Positions 33,890 through 45,433 of a stretch of DNA of 64,000 bases are shown one piece after another. The notes beneath the pieces were generated by a model. The model did no database searches, was not told the origin of the DNA, and was given only the letters and a program-made list of their open reading frames with translations. The DNA lies in assembly GCF_050947875.1 (NCBI RefSeq), contig NC_134570.1:228269265-228333264 (forward strand). The letters run 5' to 3'. Source of the stretch: Dermacentor variabilis. Lineage: Eukaryota > Arthropoda > Arachnida > Ixodida > Ixodidae. Position 1 is the first letter of the stretch, and each line of letters begins with the position of its first letter. The translations under genes were made by a program, and so were the position numbers.

Positions 33890-36587
33890 GCTTAATACAC
33901 ACCACGTGGACCACTTCCGGTCGTGCGCGGCGCCGCTGTGAATGCGAAATCCCGCCTGGCACGACTTCATAGTCCAGTGCGCCAATACGTCGGATGACCT
34001 TATAGGGTCCGAAATAGCGTAGCAATAGTTTCTCACTCAGCCCTCGTCGGCGTATCGGGGTCCATACCCAAACACGGTTGCCGGGCTGCTACTCGACGAA
34101 GCGTCGTCGGAGGTTGTAGTGTCGGCTGTCGGTACGCTGCTGGTTTTTGATCCGTAGGCGGGCGAGCTGTCGGGCTTTTTGGGCGCGCTGGAGAAAGGTA
34201 GCGACGTCAAGATTCTCTTCGTCAGTTACGTGCGGCAGCATGGCGTCGAGCGTCGTCGTCGGGTTCCTGCCGTAGACCAGCTTGAACGGCGTGATCTGTG
34301 TTGTTTCTTGCACCGCCGTGTTGTAAGCGAATGTTACGTACGGCAGGACGGCATCCGAGGTCTTGTGTTCGACGTCGACGTACGTTGCTAGCATGTCGGC
34401 GAGGGTCTTATTCAGCCGCGCCGTAAGACCATTCGTCTGTGGGTGGTAGGTAGTTGTCCTCCTGTGCCTTGTCTGAATGTATTGCAGAATGGCCTGGGTG
34501 AGCTCCGCTGTAAAGGCCGTTCCTCTGTCGGTGATGAGGACTTCTGGGGCGCCATGTCGCAGCAGGATGTTTTCGACAAAGAATTTCGCCACTTCGGCGG
34601 CGCTACCTTTCAGCAGTGCTTTAGTTTCAGCGAAGCGGGTGAGATAGTCCATCGCCACGACGATCCACTTATTTCCGGTTATTGACGTTGGAAAGGGTCC
34701 CAGCAAGTCCATCCCGATCTGCTGGAATGGTCGGCAAGGAGGCTCGATTGGCTGTAGTAATCCGGCTGGCCTTGTCGATGGTGTCTTGCGTCGCTTACAG
34801 TCTCGGCATGTTCTGACATAACGGGCGACGTCGGCGGTCAGGCGCGGCCAATAATACCTTTCCTGTATCCTCGATAGTGTCCGGGAAAATCCGAAGTGTC
34901 CAGCGGTCGGATCGTAATGTAGGGCGTGCAATACTTCTGGACGCAGTCCTGACGGGACAACAACAAGGTAGTTGGCACGCACTGGTGAGAAGTTCTTCTC
35001 TACGAGTAGGTTGTTTTGAAGTAAGAACGAAGATAATACTCGCTTAAATGCCCTAGGGACAACGTCGGTGTGCCCTTCCAGATACTCGATGAGGTTTTTT
35101 AACTCCGGGTCTGCTCGCTGCTTTTCAGCGAAGTCTTCTGCGCTTAAAATGCCAAGGAAGGGGTCGTCATCTTCGTCACCTTGCGGCGACGAGTCAATGG
35201 GGGCGCGTGATAGGCAATCGGCATCAGAGTGTTTTCGTCCGGACTTACAGGTTACAGTGATATCATATTCTTGCAGTCTTACGCTCCACCGCGCCAGCCG
35301 TCCTGAAGGATCCTTTAAATTCGCTAGCCAACACAAAGCGTGATGGTCGCTGACGACTTTGAATGGCCTGACATATAGGTACGGGCGAAATTTTCCTGTA
35401 GCCCAAACGATGGCGAGGCATTCGTTTTCGGTTGTAGAATAATTGCCTTCCGCTTAAGAAAATGACCGGCTAGCGTAAGCTATCGCGTGTTCATGACCAT
35501 CTTTTCTCTGGACTAGCACGGCACCGAAGCCTAGGCTATTGGTGTCAGTGTGGATTTCGGTATCGGCGTGCTCGTCGAAATGCGCAATTACGGGTGGCGA
35601 CTGCATGCGTCGTTTGAGTTCTTGAAATGCGTCGGCCTACGGCGTTTCCCACTTGAACTCGACGTCACATTTAGTTAGCTGTGTCAGCTGCTCAGCAATA
35701 CGTGAAAAGTCCTTGACAAATCATCTGTAGTAGGCACACATGCCAAGAAATCTACGCACTGCCTTCTTGTCGATGGGCTGCTGGAACGTTGCGATGGCAG
35801 CTGTCTTCTGCGGGTCGGGGCGGACTCCAGACTTGCTGATGACGTGGCCTAGGAATAGAAGCTCATCGTAAGCGAAGCGGCACTTTTCTGGCTTCAGAGT
35901 GAGCCCTGATGACTTGATGGCCTCTAGTACTGTCGTAAGCCGCCTAAGGTGATCGTCGAAATTTCGGCAAGACGACGACGTCATCCAAGTAAACAAGACA
36001 GGTCTGCCACTTAAATCCTGCTAACACCGTGTCCATGACGCGCTGGAACGTTGCAGGCGCCGAGCAGAGTCCGAATGGCATGACCTTGAACTCGTAGAGG
36101 CCGTCTGGCGTGATGAAGGTGGTCTTTTCGCGATCTCTCTCGTCGACTTCTATTTGCCAATAGCCAGACTTGAGATCCATCGACGAGATGTATTTTGCGT
36201 TGCAGAGCCGATCTAATGCGCCGTCTATCCGTGGTAGGGGGTATACATCCTTCTTTGTGATTTTGTTCAGTCGACGATAATGGACGCAGAAACGTAAGGT
36301 GCCGTCCTTTTTCTTCACCAAGACAACAGGGGATGCCCACGGGCTTTTCGACGGCTGTATGATGTCGTTGCGCAGCATTTCGTCGATTTGTTGTCTTATA
36401 GCTTCACGTTCTCGCGGCGAAACTCGGTAAGGGCTCTGGCGGAGTGGTCGAGCGCACTCCTCGGTGATTATGCGATGCTTGGCGACTGGTGTTTGTCGAA
36501 TCCTCGATGACGTCGAAAAGCAGCCTTTGTATCGTTGGAGCAGACCTCTGAGCTGCTGTTGCTTAATCACGGGGAGACTTGGATTAA
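33890..36587 (-). pseudogene. GY6 pol (RT-RNase H-IN)
   Basis: RT 36570-35944 is open (CFSTSSRIRQTPVAKHRI to YLDDVVV), then a 2-base deletion after YLDDVV shifts the frame. 35996-35721 continues to AYYR, followed by stops in RNase H (near 35719, 35640 and 35455). 35336-34089 is one long frame: CWLANLKDPSGRL, HFGFSRTL, CRDCKRRKTP, GMDLLGPFPTS, ITDRGTAFTAE and NGLTARLNK. In the last motif the catalytic Glu of TERLNK is Ala. A TAG follows RRRFVE. The protease is absent. Confidence 0.88.
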
Positions 36588-37568
36588 TGTCGTTGCAGGA
36601 CTCTGGCGTGGTCGCGCAAGGGGGCCTTGACGGCGGGCGACGGCTGCGGCGTAGGTCGTTGCTTCCGTCTGCGGTGATTCTGGTTGCACCTCAGGAACTC
36701 CAAGGGATCGCTGAACCTCATCTTTGACGATTTCGGCGATTGAGGCCCCTTGAGGGTGCGACCTCGGATACAACTTCTGCAGCTCTTCCCGTACGACAGC
36801 TCTGGTAGTCTCGCGTAGATCGTCGGTGGCCAGTGATTGAATTTCTGCATTATTTGCAGAGTTCGTGCGGCGGTTGAATTGCCGGTTCCGCATTTCGAGT
36901 GTCTTCTCAATGCCGGTGGCCTCGCGAAGGAACTTTGCTACGGTCGTCGGTGGGCTTCGTACCATTGCGCCAAAAAGTTCTTCCTTCACACCACGCATGA
37001 GCAGGCGAACTTTCTTTTCCTCGGCCATATCCGGGTCGGCGTGGCGGAACAGACGGCTCATTTCTTCCGTAAAGATGGCAACGTTCTCATTTGGTAGCTG
37101 CACTCGGGCGTCCAGCATAGCTTCGGCCCTTTCCTTGCGCACGACACTTGTAAAGGTGCCCAGAAAGCCGCTACGGAACAGGTCCCACGTTGTCGAGGTC
37201 GACTCCCTGTTCTCAAATCACGTTCTGGTGGCGTCTTCTAAAACGAAGTAGACATGCCGCAGCTTGTCATCGGAGTCCCAGTTGTTGAATGTCGCTATTC
37301 GTTCGTAGGTCCCCAGGCAGGATTCCGGGTCTTCAGTCGCTGCTCCATGGAAGGTCGGTGGGTCCCGAGGTTGTTGTAGGATAATGGGGGACGCTGGGGC
37401 AGCCATTGTGGTTGTCTTGACCACGATCTTCTTTGTCGTCTCAGGTAGGAGTCCGTGATCTGGGGGCAGTCCTTGCAGTCTGCGGCTAGCACGCTGGTCT
37501 TGGGCGATGTCGGTTTTGTCCTCGGGCTTCGGGCTTGGATCGCGGCTTTGCGGGGGCGTTCTGTACAT
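36588..37568 (-). pseudogene. GY6 gag, truncated
   Basis: Start MYRTPPQSRD as in GY3. TGA at about 37217-37215 replaces the Trp of TWFENRE. Then open from 37142: MRGVKEELFGAMV and IEKTLEMRNRQFNRRTNS. The C-terminal proline-rich region runs into pol sequence at about 36588, so the CCHC knuckle is lost. The encoded protein could not package RNA in the usual way. Confidence 0.88.
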
Positions 37569-37591
37569 GAACGCACAAGCACCTCAACAGA

Positions 37592-38009
37592 TGTCACGTG
37601 GTGGTGACGTTGAAGAACACAGTAGCAATACTGTGAAAGACAAAACTAGCTTTTATTGGGCGCACCTGTGCCCACAAAAACAGGCTACACTTATAGCTCA
37701 ACGAAAGCGGCGAACACGGTCGGCGATCGTCGAAAATCTGATCAGCGGGTCAAGCGCGTCGGCTTTTATACAGCAGTCATCGAATGTTCCAGACTAATCG
37801 TTGGGACCCGCATGCCTTGTACAAAGTTCTATACCATTCGCGTCAAGCGATGAAACCAGATAACACAAGGTTCGGCGACAACAGACAGCAGACAGAAGCA
37901 TCGATAACTTTCCAGAAACTTCGGATACATGCAGGCGCGTCCCGCGCTGTGCGATAACATTTGTTAGGTGGCAAAACGTGTCGCCCGATAAAGACAACTA
38001 CACGTGTCA
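37592..38009 (-). repeat. GY6 5' LTR
   Basis: 418 bp. On the minus strand it starts TGACACGTGTAGTTG and ends CCACGTGACA. TATA (CTGTATAAAAGCC) and AATAAA are at the positions seen in GY3. It is followed by CTGTTGAGGTGC as primer site. Confidence 0.88.
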
Positions 38010-38639
38010 ATACGAAGCCTCTTGCAACACCGGCCAACACAAGCCTCGCAGACACATATACCGTCATTCCCATGACGGCACAGCGCCCCTTAGGAAACTC
38101 CCATAGACGGTGGTGCCAGATTTCCCTCTAGGTGATATGGTGAGAAACTCTGTCTTTATACCTAATTTTACTATTTTCCTGAAAGGAGCTGCAGAGGAAT
38201 TTAAATAACTAAACAAGAACTCATATCTGCTGTGTGTTCCGTCATTCAGTAATCCTTTTCCGTTTCTCTACGTTTGCTGTGTATTCTCTTCGTGTACACA
38301 TTTCGAGCTCTGTTGAAATCTGTATTCGAGAAATTTTTTTTATGTGTGCGCACGTGTGCGTGTGGGCGTGTGCTGTCCTTCAAGCGCGTTGCATTGCCGA
38401 GTGCGACAGCACCAAGACCCTCGAGGTTGTTCCTGGGCACATTAATAAACACCTTCGATTGATTTACTGATTGACAACTTTATTATTTATTATGTTATAT
38501 TGTTGTAATGTTTACTTATTGATTAATTACTCGCCATTATCGTTGAATGGACGGGATTATTTGACGGGTCGTTCCCAGATTAATGTCGATTAAGATCGTT
38601 CCCAGTAATTAATGGCTCACAATCTCCCAAGGCCGCAGT
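38010..38639. other. no gene recognised
   Basis: No supported coding frame. A stretch ending AATAAACACCTTCGATTGATTT (38440-38463) resembles a LINE or gene 3' end with a poly(A) signal, but nothing upstream is recognisable. Confidence 0.4.
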
Positions 38640-39000
38640 CACATCATGTGTGCCCCAGTGGTGTCTACTGGGGTCTTTGCTGTTTTATAATATATTACTG
38701 GCATAGGCCAGAACGTAGCATCAAAAATCAGATAATATGCAGATGATTGTGTGTTATACCGAAAAATAAATTCCTTATACGACTGCCCCAAAAAATGTTT
38801 ATGGTGCCAAAAATGTGACATGTAATTAAACACATCTAAATGTAGTTTCGTTCACTTCAGTCGAAAATGAAATGTAGTAACATTCATTTACTCTCTTAGT
38901 GCAGACTACATTACGGTTCTCTATAGTGCTGAGTATCCGTGGGTAATCATTTCTTGTGACCTAAAATGAAACAGACATGTTGAAACCATAATTTTGAACA
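38640..39000 (+). pseudogene. LN6: LINE reverse transcriptase fragment
   Basis: Broken plus-strand frames show RT motif B remnants, then YADDCVLYRKI with a one-base interruption (near 38735-38765), and a region equal to YLGV..SSDLKWN (SCDLKWNRHV near 38960). It is CR1/Jockey-like and may be the missing downstream part of LN3. Confidence 0.6.
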
Positions 39001-39319
39001 CAAGCTGGGTTCTCAATTTTATTTTAAAAAATCGAGCATGCAGCTCGGAATGGAAAAGCGCGCTGTACGCAGCGAACGCGCGGGAACTGCCTCTCATCCG
39101 GTCAGTAATGCACTAAGCCAGTTAGAATCGTCCCGCTCGTTTTGGAACCCAGCCGTGACGTCGTAACGTCAGCGTAACGGCCCTTGAGGGTTTCTTATTT
39201 TGGGAGCCCCTAGTTTATTATTGAGGCGAAAGCCTTCCTAGGCTAGTTTGTGTCAGCAGACACAAGTGTCAGCAGACACGCCGAAGCGTAATCACGCCAA
39301 ACGAATACAGATAAAAGAC
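39001..39319. other. no gene recognised; small local repeats
   Basis: GTGTCAGCAGACAC is duplicated in tandem near 39250-39280. Otherwise nothing is recognised. Confidence 0.4.
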
Positions 39320-39930
39320 AGATTCAAGAATGAGAAATGACTGATAGTGACAATGAGTGAATGATAAGGTTATAATTGAGATTGGTAGAGGTTTATAAGG
39401 ACTACTAGTGACTAATAATGACTACTAATGACTTGTAATGATTACTAATGACTCCAAAATGACAAATATGTCGAAGGACGGCTTGTAATGACCAAATACA
39501 TTACAAATGACTACAAATGCCTACTAGTGAACAGTAATGACTAACATGTGAAATGACTTCTAATGACTAGTAATGACTATGTAATGACCAATAAGTCTAA
39601 CCACAACTTGTAACGACTACAATTGATTAGAAATGAATAAATATGCTTACTAGTGAGCAGTAATGAATAATGACTGAAATGACGTGTAATGACTATGATA
39701 TAACCAACATGTCTAACGACGGTTTGTAATGACCACAATTGATTACAAATGGCTAAAAGTGCTTAGTAGTGAGCAGTAATGACTAATAATGACTGAAATG
39801 ACTTGTAATGACTAGGAAATGACCAATATGTCTAACAACAACTTGTAACGGCTAAAATTCATTACAAATAACTAAAAATGCTTAGTAATGACCAGGAATG
39901 ACTAATAATGACTGAAATTACTAATTGTAA
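39320..39930. repeat. minisatellite with TAATGACTA subunit and ~120 bp higher-order period
   Basis: Dense repeats of (T)AATGACTA-like words. A longer unit starting CAGTAATGA (CAGGAATGA in the last) recurs at 39532, 39658, 39774 and 39893 (steps 126, 116, 119). Each unit also contains TGACCAATATGTCTAAC and ACTTGTAACG variants. No coding meaning. Confidence 0.85.
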
Positions 39931-40028
39931 AAAGACAAAGAGGCAAAGAGAAAGAGGCGAATGATAAGAGGAGGAAGAGTAGGCTTTCGCCGTTTACCTG
40001 TTAAGAGACCTTGTATTTTTAAATTCTG

Positions 40029-40252
40029 GGGTTTTACGTGCCAAAACTACTATCAGATTATAAGGCACGCTGTGGTGGAGAACTTCGGAAGAATTTCGAC
40101 CACCTTGGTTTCTTCACGTGCACCCAATGCACGACACACGGGCGTTTCTGCATTTCGCCCTCATAGAAATGTGCTTGCCGTGGCCGAGACTTTATCCCGC
40201 GACCTTGCACATAGCAGCGCAACGCCAAAGCCACTAAGCAACCACGGCGGGT
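40029..40252 (-). mobile_element. tRNA-derived SINE (Ruka-like), copy b
   Basis: Same family as 4365-4588: the plus strand reads GGGGTTTTACGTGCCAAAAC ... CCACGGCGGGTA. The tRNA-like head is at the right end, so the SINE is on the minus strand. The B-box-like part is degraded here. Confidence 0.78.
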
Positions 40253-41689
40253 ATCCCCTAGTAATTCGCAGCTCCTGTGCCAGCGTTTGCTTCCTTGACC
40301 AGTTTTAACGTCTGCCTTCACTTGGGAACATTCCTTAAAACTCTTCACGTGGCAATTCCTACGGAGCAGCAACAGCAGGAAAATTCCAGATAAACCCTGT
40401 TGCACCTCGGTTTTCATCTTTTTTTTTCCCGCGCACAATAACTGAGTGGAATAACTTGGCCGACGCCGTAGTAACCCCATCCGATACCTCGTTCCTCACG
40501 CTACTTAAATATCGCATCAATCCTTAATTGATTCACAAACAAGGCGTGGAAAGTGTGATCAAGAGCAACGTGCCCTGCGCTTTTATTTTTTACTCATCTA
40601 TGACAGGCGTGCCTGGTGTACTTTTACGCAGTTCCAATTTAGGTATCTCGTTTTGGTTTCACCCTTTTCCCCCTCTTTTGTCATCGTACTTGTGCTGTCG
40701 AAATTTACCCCCACTACAGTAATGTGCTTTCGGAACATACAGTTTTCAGAATAACTAAATAAGAGCACTTAGCTATATCCCAACGTGGATGAATGCGAAA
40801 GCATTGCGACGTCTAATCAATGAAAGCTGGTTTACGAAACGTAATCGAGTGGTAATGGGACGGTTTTCGCGTTGCCTTGTATCATTTCTCACATCACGTG
40901 CACCGTTCGCGTACTTGCGTGGACGTCCAAAGGAGCCGGGCACAGCTACTGACTGAGAAATTCGAATTCGGAGGTTTGACAATCGGAGCGCACAGAAATC
41001 ACCACACCAGCTGGCAGTGGGCCAGTGCCATTAGCGCCTTCGCAGAGGGAGGGGCAGTATGGCAACGCTGGTATGGTGAGCGACATTTGAGCCAGCTGTG
41101 GAAGAAGACGACGAACGTGCGAGCAGGGGCACGAGTGCGTCTCTGTGAACACGCGACCTTTCATGCGATCCCCGGCCACGCCACCGGATTTTCCGCTTCA
41201 TGAGCCCCCATATAATGATTTCGTATAATAAAATAAATAAAAAGTGAACGCCCTTCCACTACTGTGAAGAGGAGTGCAAGCGAAGCTCGGGGTCCGCGGC
41301 TCTTCGTTGTCATAACGCCGTGGCTTCGCACTTGCTCACAGCGAGGTTGGCGCGTCGACGACGAGCCCTTTCTCGAGCGAGTTCCCAGCGCCGTTCATGA
41401 AACGCCGCCTGTTGTTCGGCCGAACTCACAACGCGCCGCTCGCTCCCTCTGCCGTTCCTTCAACGCAGCCTGCTCTTCGGCAGAACGGATCAAACGCGTC
41501 GCCCCATCTGACTGCCGAGACTGAACTGGCGGGAAACGGCCGGCGCGAGAGGAGAGAACATGTGATCACATCTTTTCCCCCTCCTCCTCCTTCAAAGTAT
41601 GGGGGTGCCTTTGGTTGGCTCGCGCCTTGCGCTACGTCTGCTTCTTCATGCAGATAAAACCCTACTTTAAGGGACGCATACGATTAACC
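40253..41689. other. no gene recognised
   Basis: Open frames at 40877-41203 and 41264-41657 lack motifs. The segment 40860-41250 is GC-rich and ends with A+T-rich AATAAAATAAATAAA, which could be a decayed LTR or gene end. I cannot assign it. Confidence 0.4.
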
Positions 41690-43336
41690 GACGTGTTGTA
41701 CTACTCGTTTAATTATTAATGGCCAACTCTCTGAACCCGTTTCCATTTGCTCTTCAGTAAAACAAGGGTGCCCGTTGTCCCCATTACTATTCGCCCTTTA
41801 TCTGGAACCGCTATGCTTAAGCGTAATTCAGTCGAGTCACATCCATGGCTTCAATATACTGGGTAACGAAGTAAAAGTCTTAGCTTATGCAGATGATTCA
41901 GCGTTCGTCTGCACGGATAAGTCCAGTGTTGCAAACGTAGTATCAACAACAGAAGAATTTCGCAGCGTGTCAGGAGCACGAATGAACTCCTCAAAAAGCT
42001 TAGGCTTATGCTTTGGCTCATGGTGCTATACACTAGAAGAGTTTGCAGGCGTTAAATGGACCGGTGTCCCGCCAAAGTATCTTGGCGTGCCGCTAGACGC
42101 ATATAAATTAAGCGCACACTATTGGAAAGAATGGGCTTCGGCGCTGCGAAGCTACGCCCAGACATTTGTTCCACACCGACTTTCTATGTTTGGGAAAGCC
42201 GAAGCCCGCAATAAGTTCTTGGCAACAAAAATTTACTATGCATTGCAAGTTATTCATTGTGCCAGGGTCTACATCCAACTCTTTCACCGAATCTTTGCAA
42301 CCTTCGTATGCTCTTCAACTTTTGAGCCCACGAGGCGAGACAATATTTTCAGGCCCGTTAGTGAAGGTGGACTGGGTTTAGTACATCTTTATGCGCGGAA
42401 AATAGTGTCTCGTTTCTTCTTTTATCGCGATACATCGCATCCTATAATTCGGTCATTCATGCAAATCACACTTGTTAATGCGTTACCTGATTTAATTGTT
42501 TCTTCCAATTTTTCTTCGCGCTTATGCTTGTGGGCATTCATGCAAGAAGTTTACTTGGCGGTTCGTTTCCTGACAGTTCGGTTTTCCACTGAATACTTGT
42601 ACTCCGTGTCGCGCAAAACGTTGTATAAAAATTTACTGTCCATGCTATTTCCGCCTCCATTTTACCGATCACTATACATTAAATGGCCAGGCCACGATGT
42701 ACTAAAGCGAGTTCGCAAAATGTATTTATCCCCTTGCTGCAAAACATTCTTTTATAAAGTTCATAGTGAAACCATACCGGTAAAAACATGGCTACAGAAA
42801 AAGGGTATCTTTGTCTCCTCTGTTAACTGTCGCCTTTGTGACGTGCCAGAGACGATTGAGCATTGTTTTATTAGCTGCACCGACGCCATACAATTTTGGG
42901 ATGTCCTCCAACAGACTTTAAAAAAAGACTTTGAGATTAACGCTAATACTGTGCGATAGCTGCTGCCGACCTCTGATAATAGTGCATCTTTCGATACGTT
43001 TTTTCTCATCGGAATGCACAGTTTGTGGAAAACGCGAATGATGGACCGAAGCGCCGAAACTGTTGTACCTACAAGGGTACGTTTCATCCAAATGACACCA
43101 CACCTAAAGCAGGTTTATGATGGACTTGATATACAGCCGGACTGGTACCTCATTTTGGTGAAGTGCCTATCCTTACCACCCTTCTAAAGTTAAACCAACA
43201 TTTCTACCCACAGTATGAACGATGTCTTTTCTCTGTGTGACTTTCATTGTACTCTCCATTCACAGACTATGCACAACTGGTGAATGTCAGGTTGTTGCTA
43301 CTGTAATAAATAACATGGAAGAAAGAAAAAAAAAAG
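41690..43336 (+). mobile_element. LN7: L1-like LINE, 5'-truncated
   Basis: Plus-strand fragment from RT motif B to the 3' end. It ends with ATAAATAACATGGAAG and an A-rich tail (43321-43336). 5' truncation is the usual outcome of incomplete reverse transcription. Confidence 0.8.
41775..43187 (+). pseudogene. LN7 RT C-terminal half with zinc motif
   Basis: 394 open codons (KQGCPLSPLLFALYLEPL just upstream, LAYADDSAFVC motif C, PKYLGVPLDA), with the zf-RVT-like motif CRLCDVPETIEHCFISC near the end. A TAG at 42957-42959 interrupts the frame, which then continues without another stop for about 75 codons (SLWKTRMMDR) to near 43187. So a single nonsense change separates it from a full C-terminus. 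The catalytic YADD is intact. Confidence 0.82.
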
Positions 43337-43408
43337 CGACCGCGGATGAATCGGTTAGCGTTGTGGTCTCGCAACACCGGAGGTCGGTGGTTCGAATCCG
43401 CAGTCCGA
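43337..43408 (+). tRNA. tRNA-like sequence (SINE head or tRNA pseudogene)
   Basis: Contains a perfect B box GGTTCGAATCC at about 43387-43397 and an A-box-like GAATCGGTTAGCG at the right distance before it. The T stem pairs in four of five positions. It follows the A-rich tail of LN7 directly, so it may be a SINE or tRNA-derived insert. The acceptor stem is not convincing, so a functional tRNA is unlikely. Confidence 0.4.
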
Positions 43409-44024
43409 CAAGCAATCTTTATTTTCGCATGGCTTGAGTTTTTTTCGTACGGCACCACCAACACCGACGCCGATATGAGTGAGGCAATATAAGCTTAGCT
43501 TGAAAAATGATATCGACCTCGTTTGTCGGCCGTCAGCGCGACACAAAAACCGCTGCGAAACTGCCCGTTCACGCCGCTTGTCCTGCGTCCACTCCCCTCT
43601 CCGTTGGCTGTAATCATGTCGAGCATACAATCCCCCCTCCCAACGTGTCCCTCCAACACGCCTGACCAGATCCGCTGTGAAATGGAAGAGCGGCAACGAC
43701 GTCGGTGCTCAATGCTATGCTGCAAATCTTCGCTGCGGACACGACACACGCGCTCTATCCGCAACCACGCTGAATAACCGCGTGTGTGTTGATTTTCCGT
43801 CTTTTGACATTTAAACATGTAACCGCGTGGTGTTTTTTCGGTATCGCCAACCAGCTGGCTAGCGGATCTGCAGCGGCGCGCTTGCAGAGTTGTTCATGTT
43901 ATTGTGCTGTGCTTGCAGCCTCTGTGAAATATACATTTCTTACCTTACAGACACAAAAGCAGCGCAAGAATTGAGCAGTACATAAAACGCGAGTGACGGA
44001 AAACGCGCGCCCTCTGCTACGAAA
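43409..44024. other. no gene recognised
   Basis: No supported gene. GC-poor to moderate sequence with short frames only. Confidence 0.4.
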
Positions 44025-44440
44025 AACCATGAAGGAAGGAAAAATATAGGAGAGAGCATCACGTCCCGCAGCTAGCCTTGGCAAGCGAACGCTCCGTGAA
44101 GCCACAGTGGTGGGCCAACACGTCACCTATTGCGTCGAGATCATGCAACAATATCGAGCTTTGCCGAGGCGCTTCGTTACCGGTAGTTCTTACTCGGAGC
44201 GCGCTCAAGCTGCTGTGCCTGTCCCGGGTGGAGGCTGCGCGTGCTCCTCTGCCTGTGCCGCGTTTTTCTCTGGGTGCTTCGGTCGTTTCCTTCACGGCAT
44301 GTGTCCCGCACTTTGGGCGAGTTGTGAGGGGTTCACAATCCAACGTCAGCGCATTTAGGCTGCAGGTATAGTTCGGCCGAGGTAAAGAAACCGTTGAGAG
44401 CGGTAATAAGCGACATAATACTCCGACCTAATAATCAGCG
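44025..44440 (-). repeat. repeat R, copy R2 (inverted), first part
   Basis: The complement of this segment matches R1 at about 17330-17745. A plus-strand frame (44078-44371, 97 codons) starts MASERSVKPQW and shares LPVV, VVS, ACVP and SNVSA with the minus-strand frame of R1. It continues at 48399 after two LINE insertions. Confidence 0.8.
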
Positions 44441-44461
44441 GCCGTTCAGACGAAGCACATC

Positions 44462-44462
44462 T

Positions 44463-44517
<55 letters not shown>

Positions 44518-44520
44518 TTT
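44462..44520. repeat. (TTTA)n tract, tail of LN8
   Basis: Fourteen or more copies of the tetranucleotide. Read on the minus strand it is the (AAAT)n tail of the adjacent LINE. Confidence 0.85.
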
Positions 44521-45430
44521 CAAAGTACCTTACAGGCCCCAAGGGAAGCATTGAGTAAGGGGGGCATCGTTGAACAAATGACAAGAGAAAACAGATATAT
44601 GAGCGCTAAAAAATGTGAGAGCTAAAAATGTTTATAATGATCACGTGCTTGAAAAATAGTGTAACAAATAAAAACGCTAAATCCATACAAAGAGTTATCG
44701 GGAAAGGAATGAAAAGTACAGTTCACGGTAACATAAAAAGCGATGTAACACTCGCGCAAAATAACGCACATAGCGCGAGCACATAAAGCCAGCAAAATTG
44801 AAAAAACAATAAGAACAATAAAAAGAAAGTCGTGACCCATATGTGACACGTATTATATGACATGAAATATGTGCAGATGAATATATTTGTTATGATGAAG
44901 ACTGTAGGTTCAGTAGTTGTCTGAATTTATCATTGCTCATTTGAGCGACAGTGCTGTTAGCAAGCGAATTCCATAACCGAATCACTCGTGGTAGAGCCGA
45001 GAAGTTAAATGCGTTTGTGTTGCCATGAATGCGAGTGAGGCTTAAACCATTATAAAGTCGTCGTGATGTGCAAGACGCGCGTTCCGGTGGCAAGTTTGAT
45101 GGCTTCATTTGGTGAACATATCTATGGAGCAGGGACAGGAGCGCTATGTCATGCTATGTCACTCAGTGATTGAAGGGAAAGTTCGAGATTTATTTGAGTA
45201 ATGCTGGACTGGTAGCTGTAATTTCGGGAAATAAATCGACTAGCTCGGTTTTGGATGGCTTCTAACATGCGGATTAAGTATTCCTGGTAGGGAGACCATC
45301 TAGGGGATGCGACCTCAAGCTGAGAGCGTACAAATGATACGAATGCTAATTTACGAAAGTTAGACGGGTAATCACGCAAGTTGCGACGAATATACCCAAA
45401 AGATTTGGAAGCGTTTGCGCATATGGTTGC
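44462..45430 (-). mobile_element. LN8: CR1/Jockey-like LINE 3' end
   Basis: Minus-strand fragment. RT C-terminus: FVRSQLEVASPRWSPYQ and QNRASRFISRNYSYQSS (45149-45379), then the terminal frame 44890-45108 (NFSALPRVIRLWNSLAN), a 3' UTR and the (AAAT)n tail. 5'-truncated; abuts LN9 head to head. Confidence 0.8.
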
Positions 45431-45433
45431 AAT

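Larger units (their letters stand above)
33773..38009 (-). mobile_element. GY6: Ty3/gypsy element with internal deletion
   Basis: Minus-strand relative of GY3: 5' LTR 38009-37592, gag, RT, RNase H, integrase, purine tract, then the LTR at 33772. About 1.3 kb relative to GY3 is missing around 36588, removing the gag zinc knuckle and the protease. The 5' flank after 38009 is ATACGAAGCC; no target duplication can be checked because the other end is tandem to GY5. Confidence 0.88.

Noticed and set aside
39320..39930. CRISPR-like array
   Set aside because: The words are degenerate and there are no unique spacers of constant length; the setting is eukaryotic.
41264..41657. Basic repeat-protein frame
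   Set aside because: GC-rich low-complexity sequence; no frame remains open long enough and no family is evident.
43337..43408. Functional tRNA gene
   Set aside because: B box is perfect but the acceptor stem does not pair well and the sequence abuts a LINE tail; kept only as tRNA-like.
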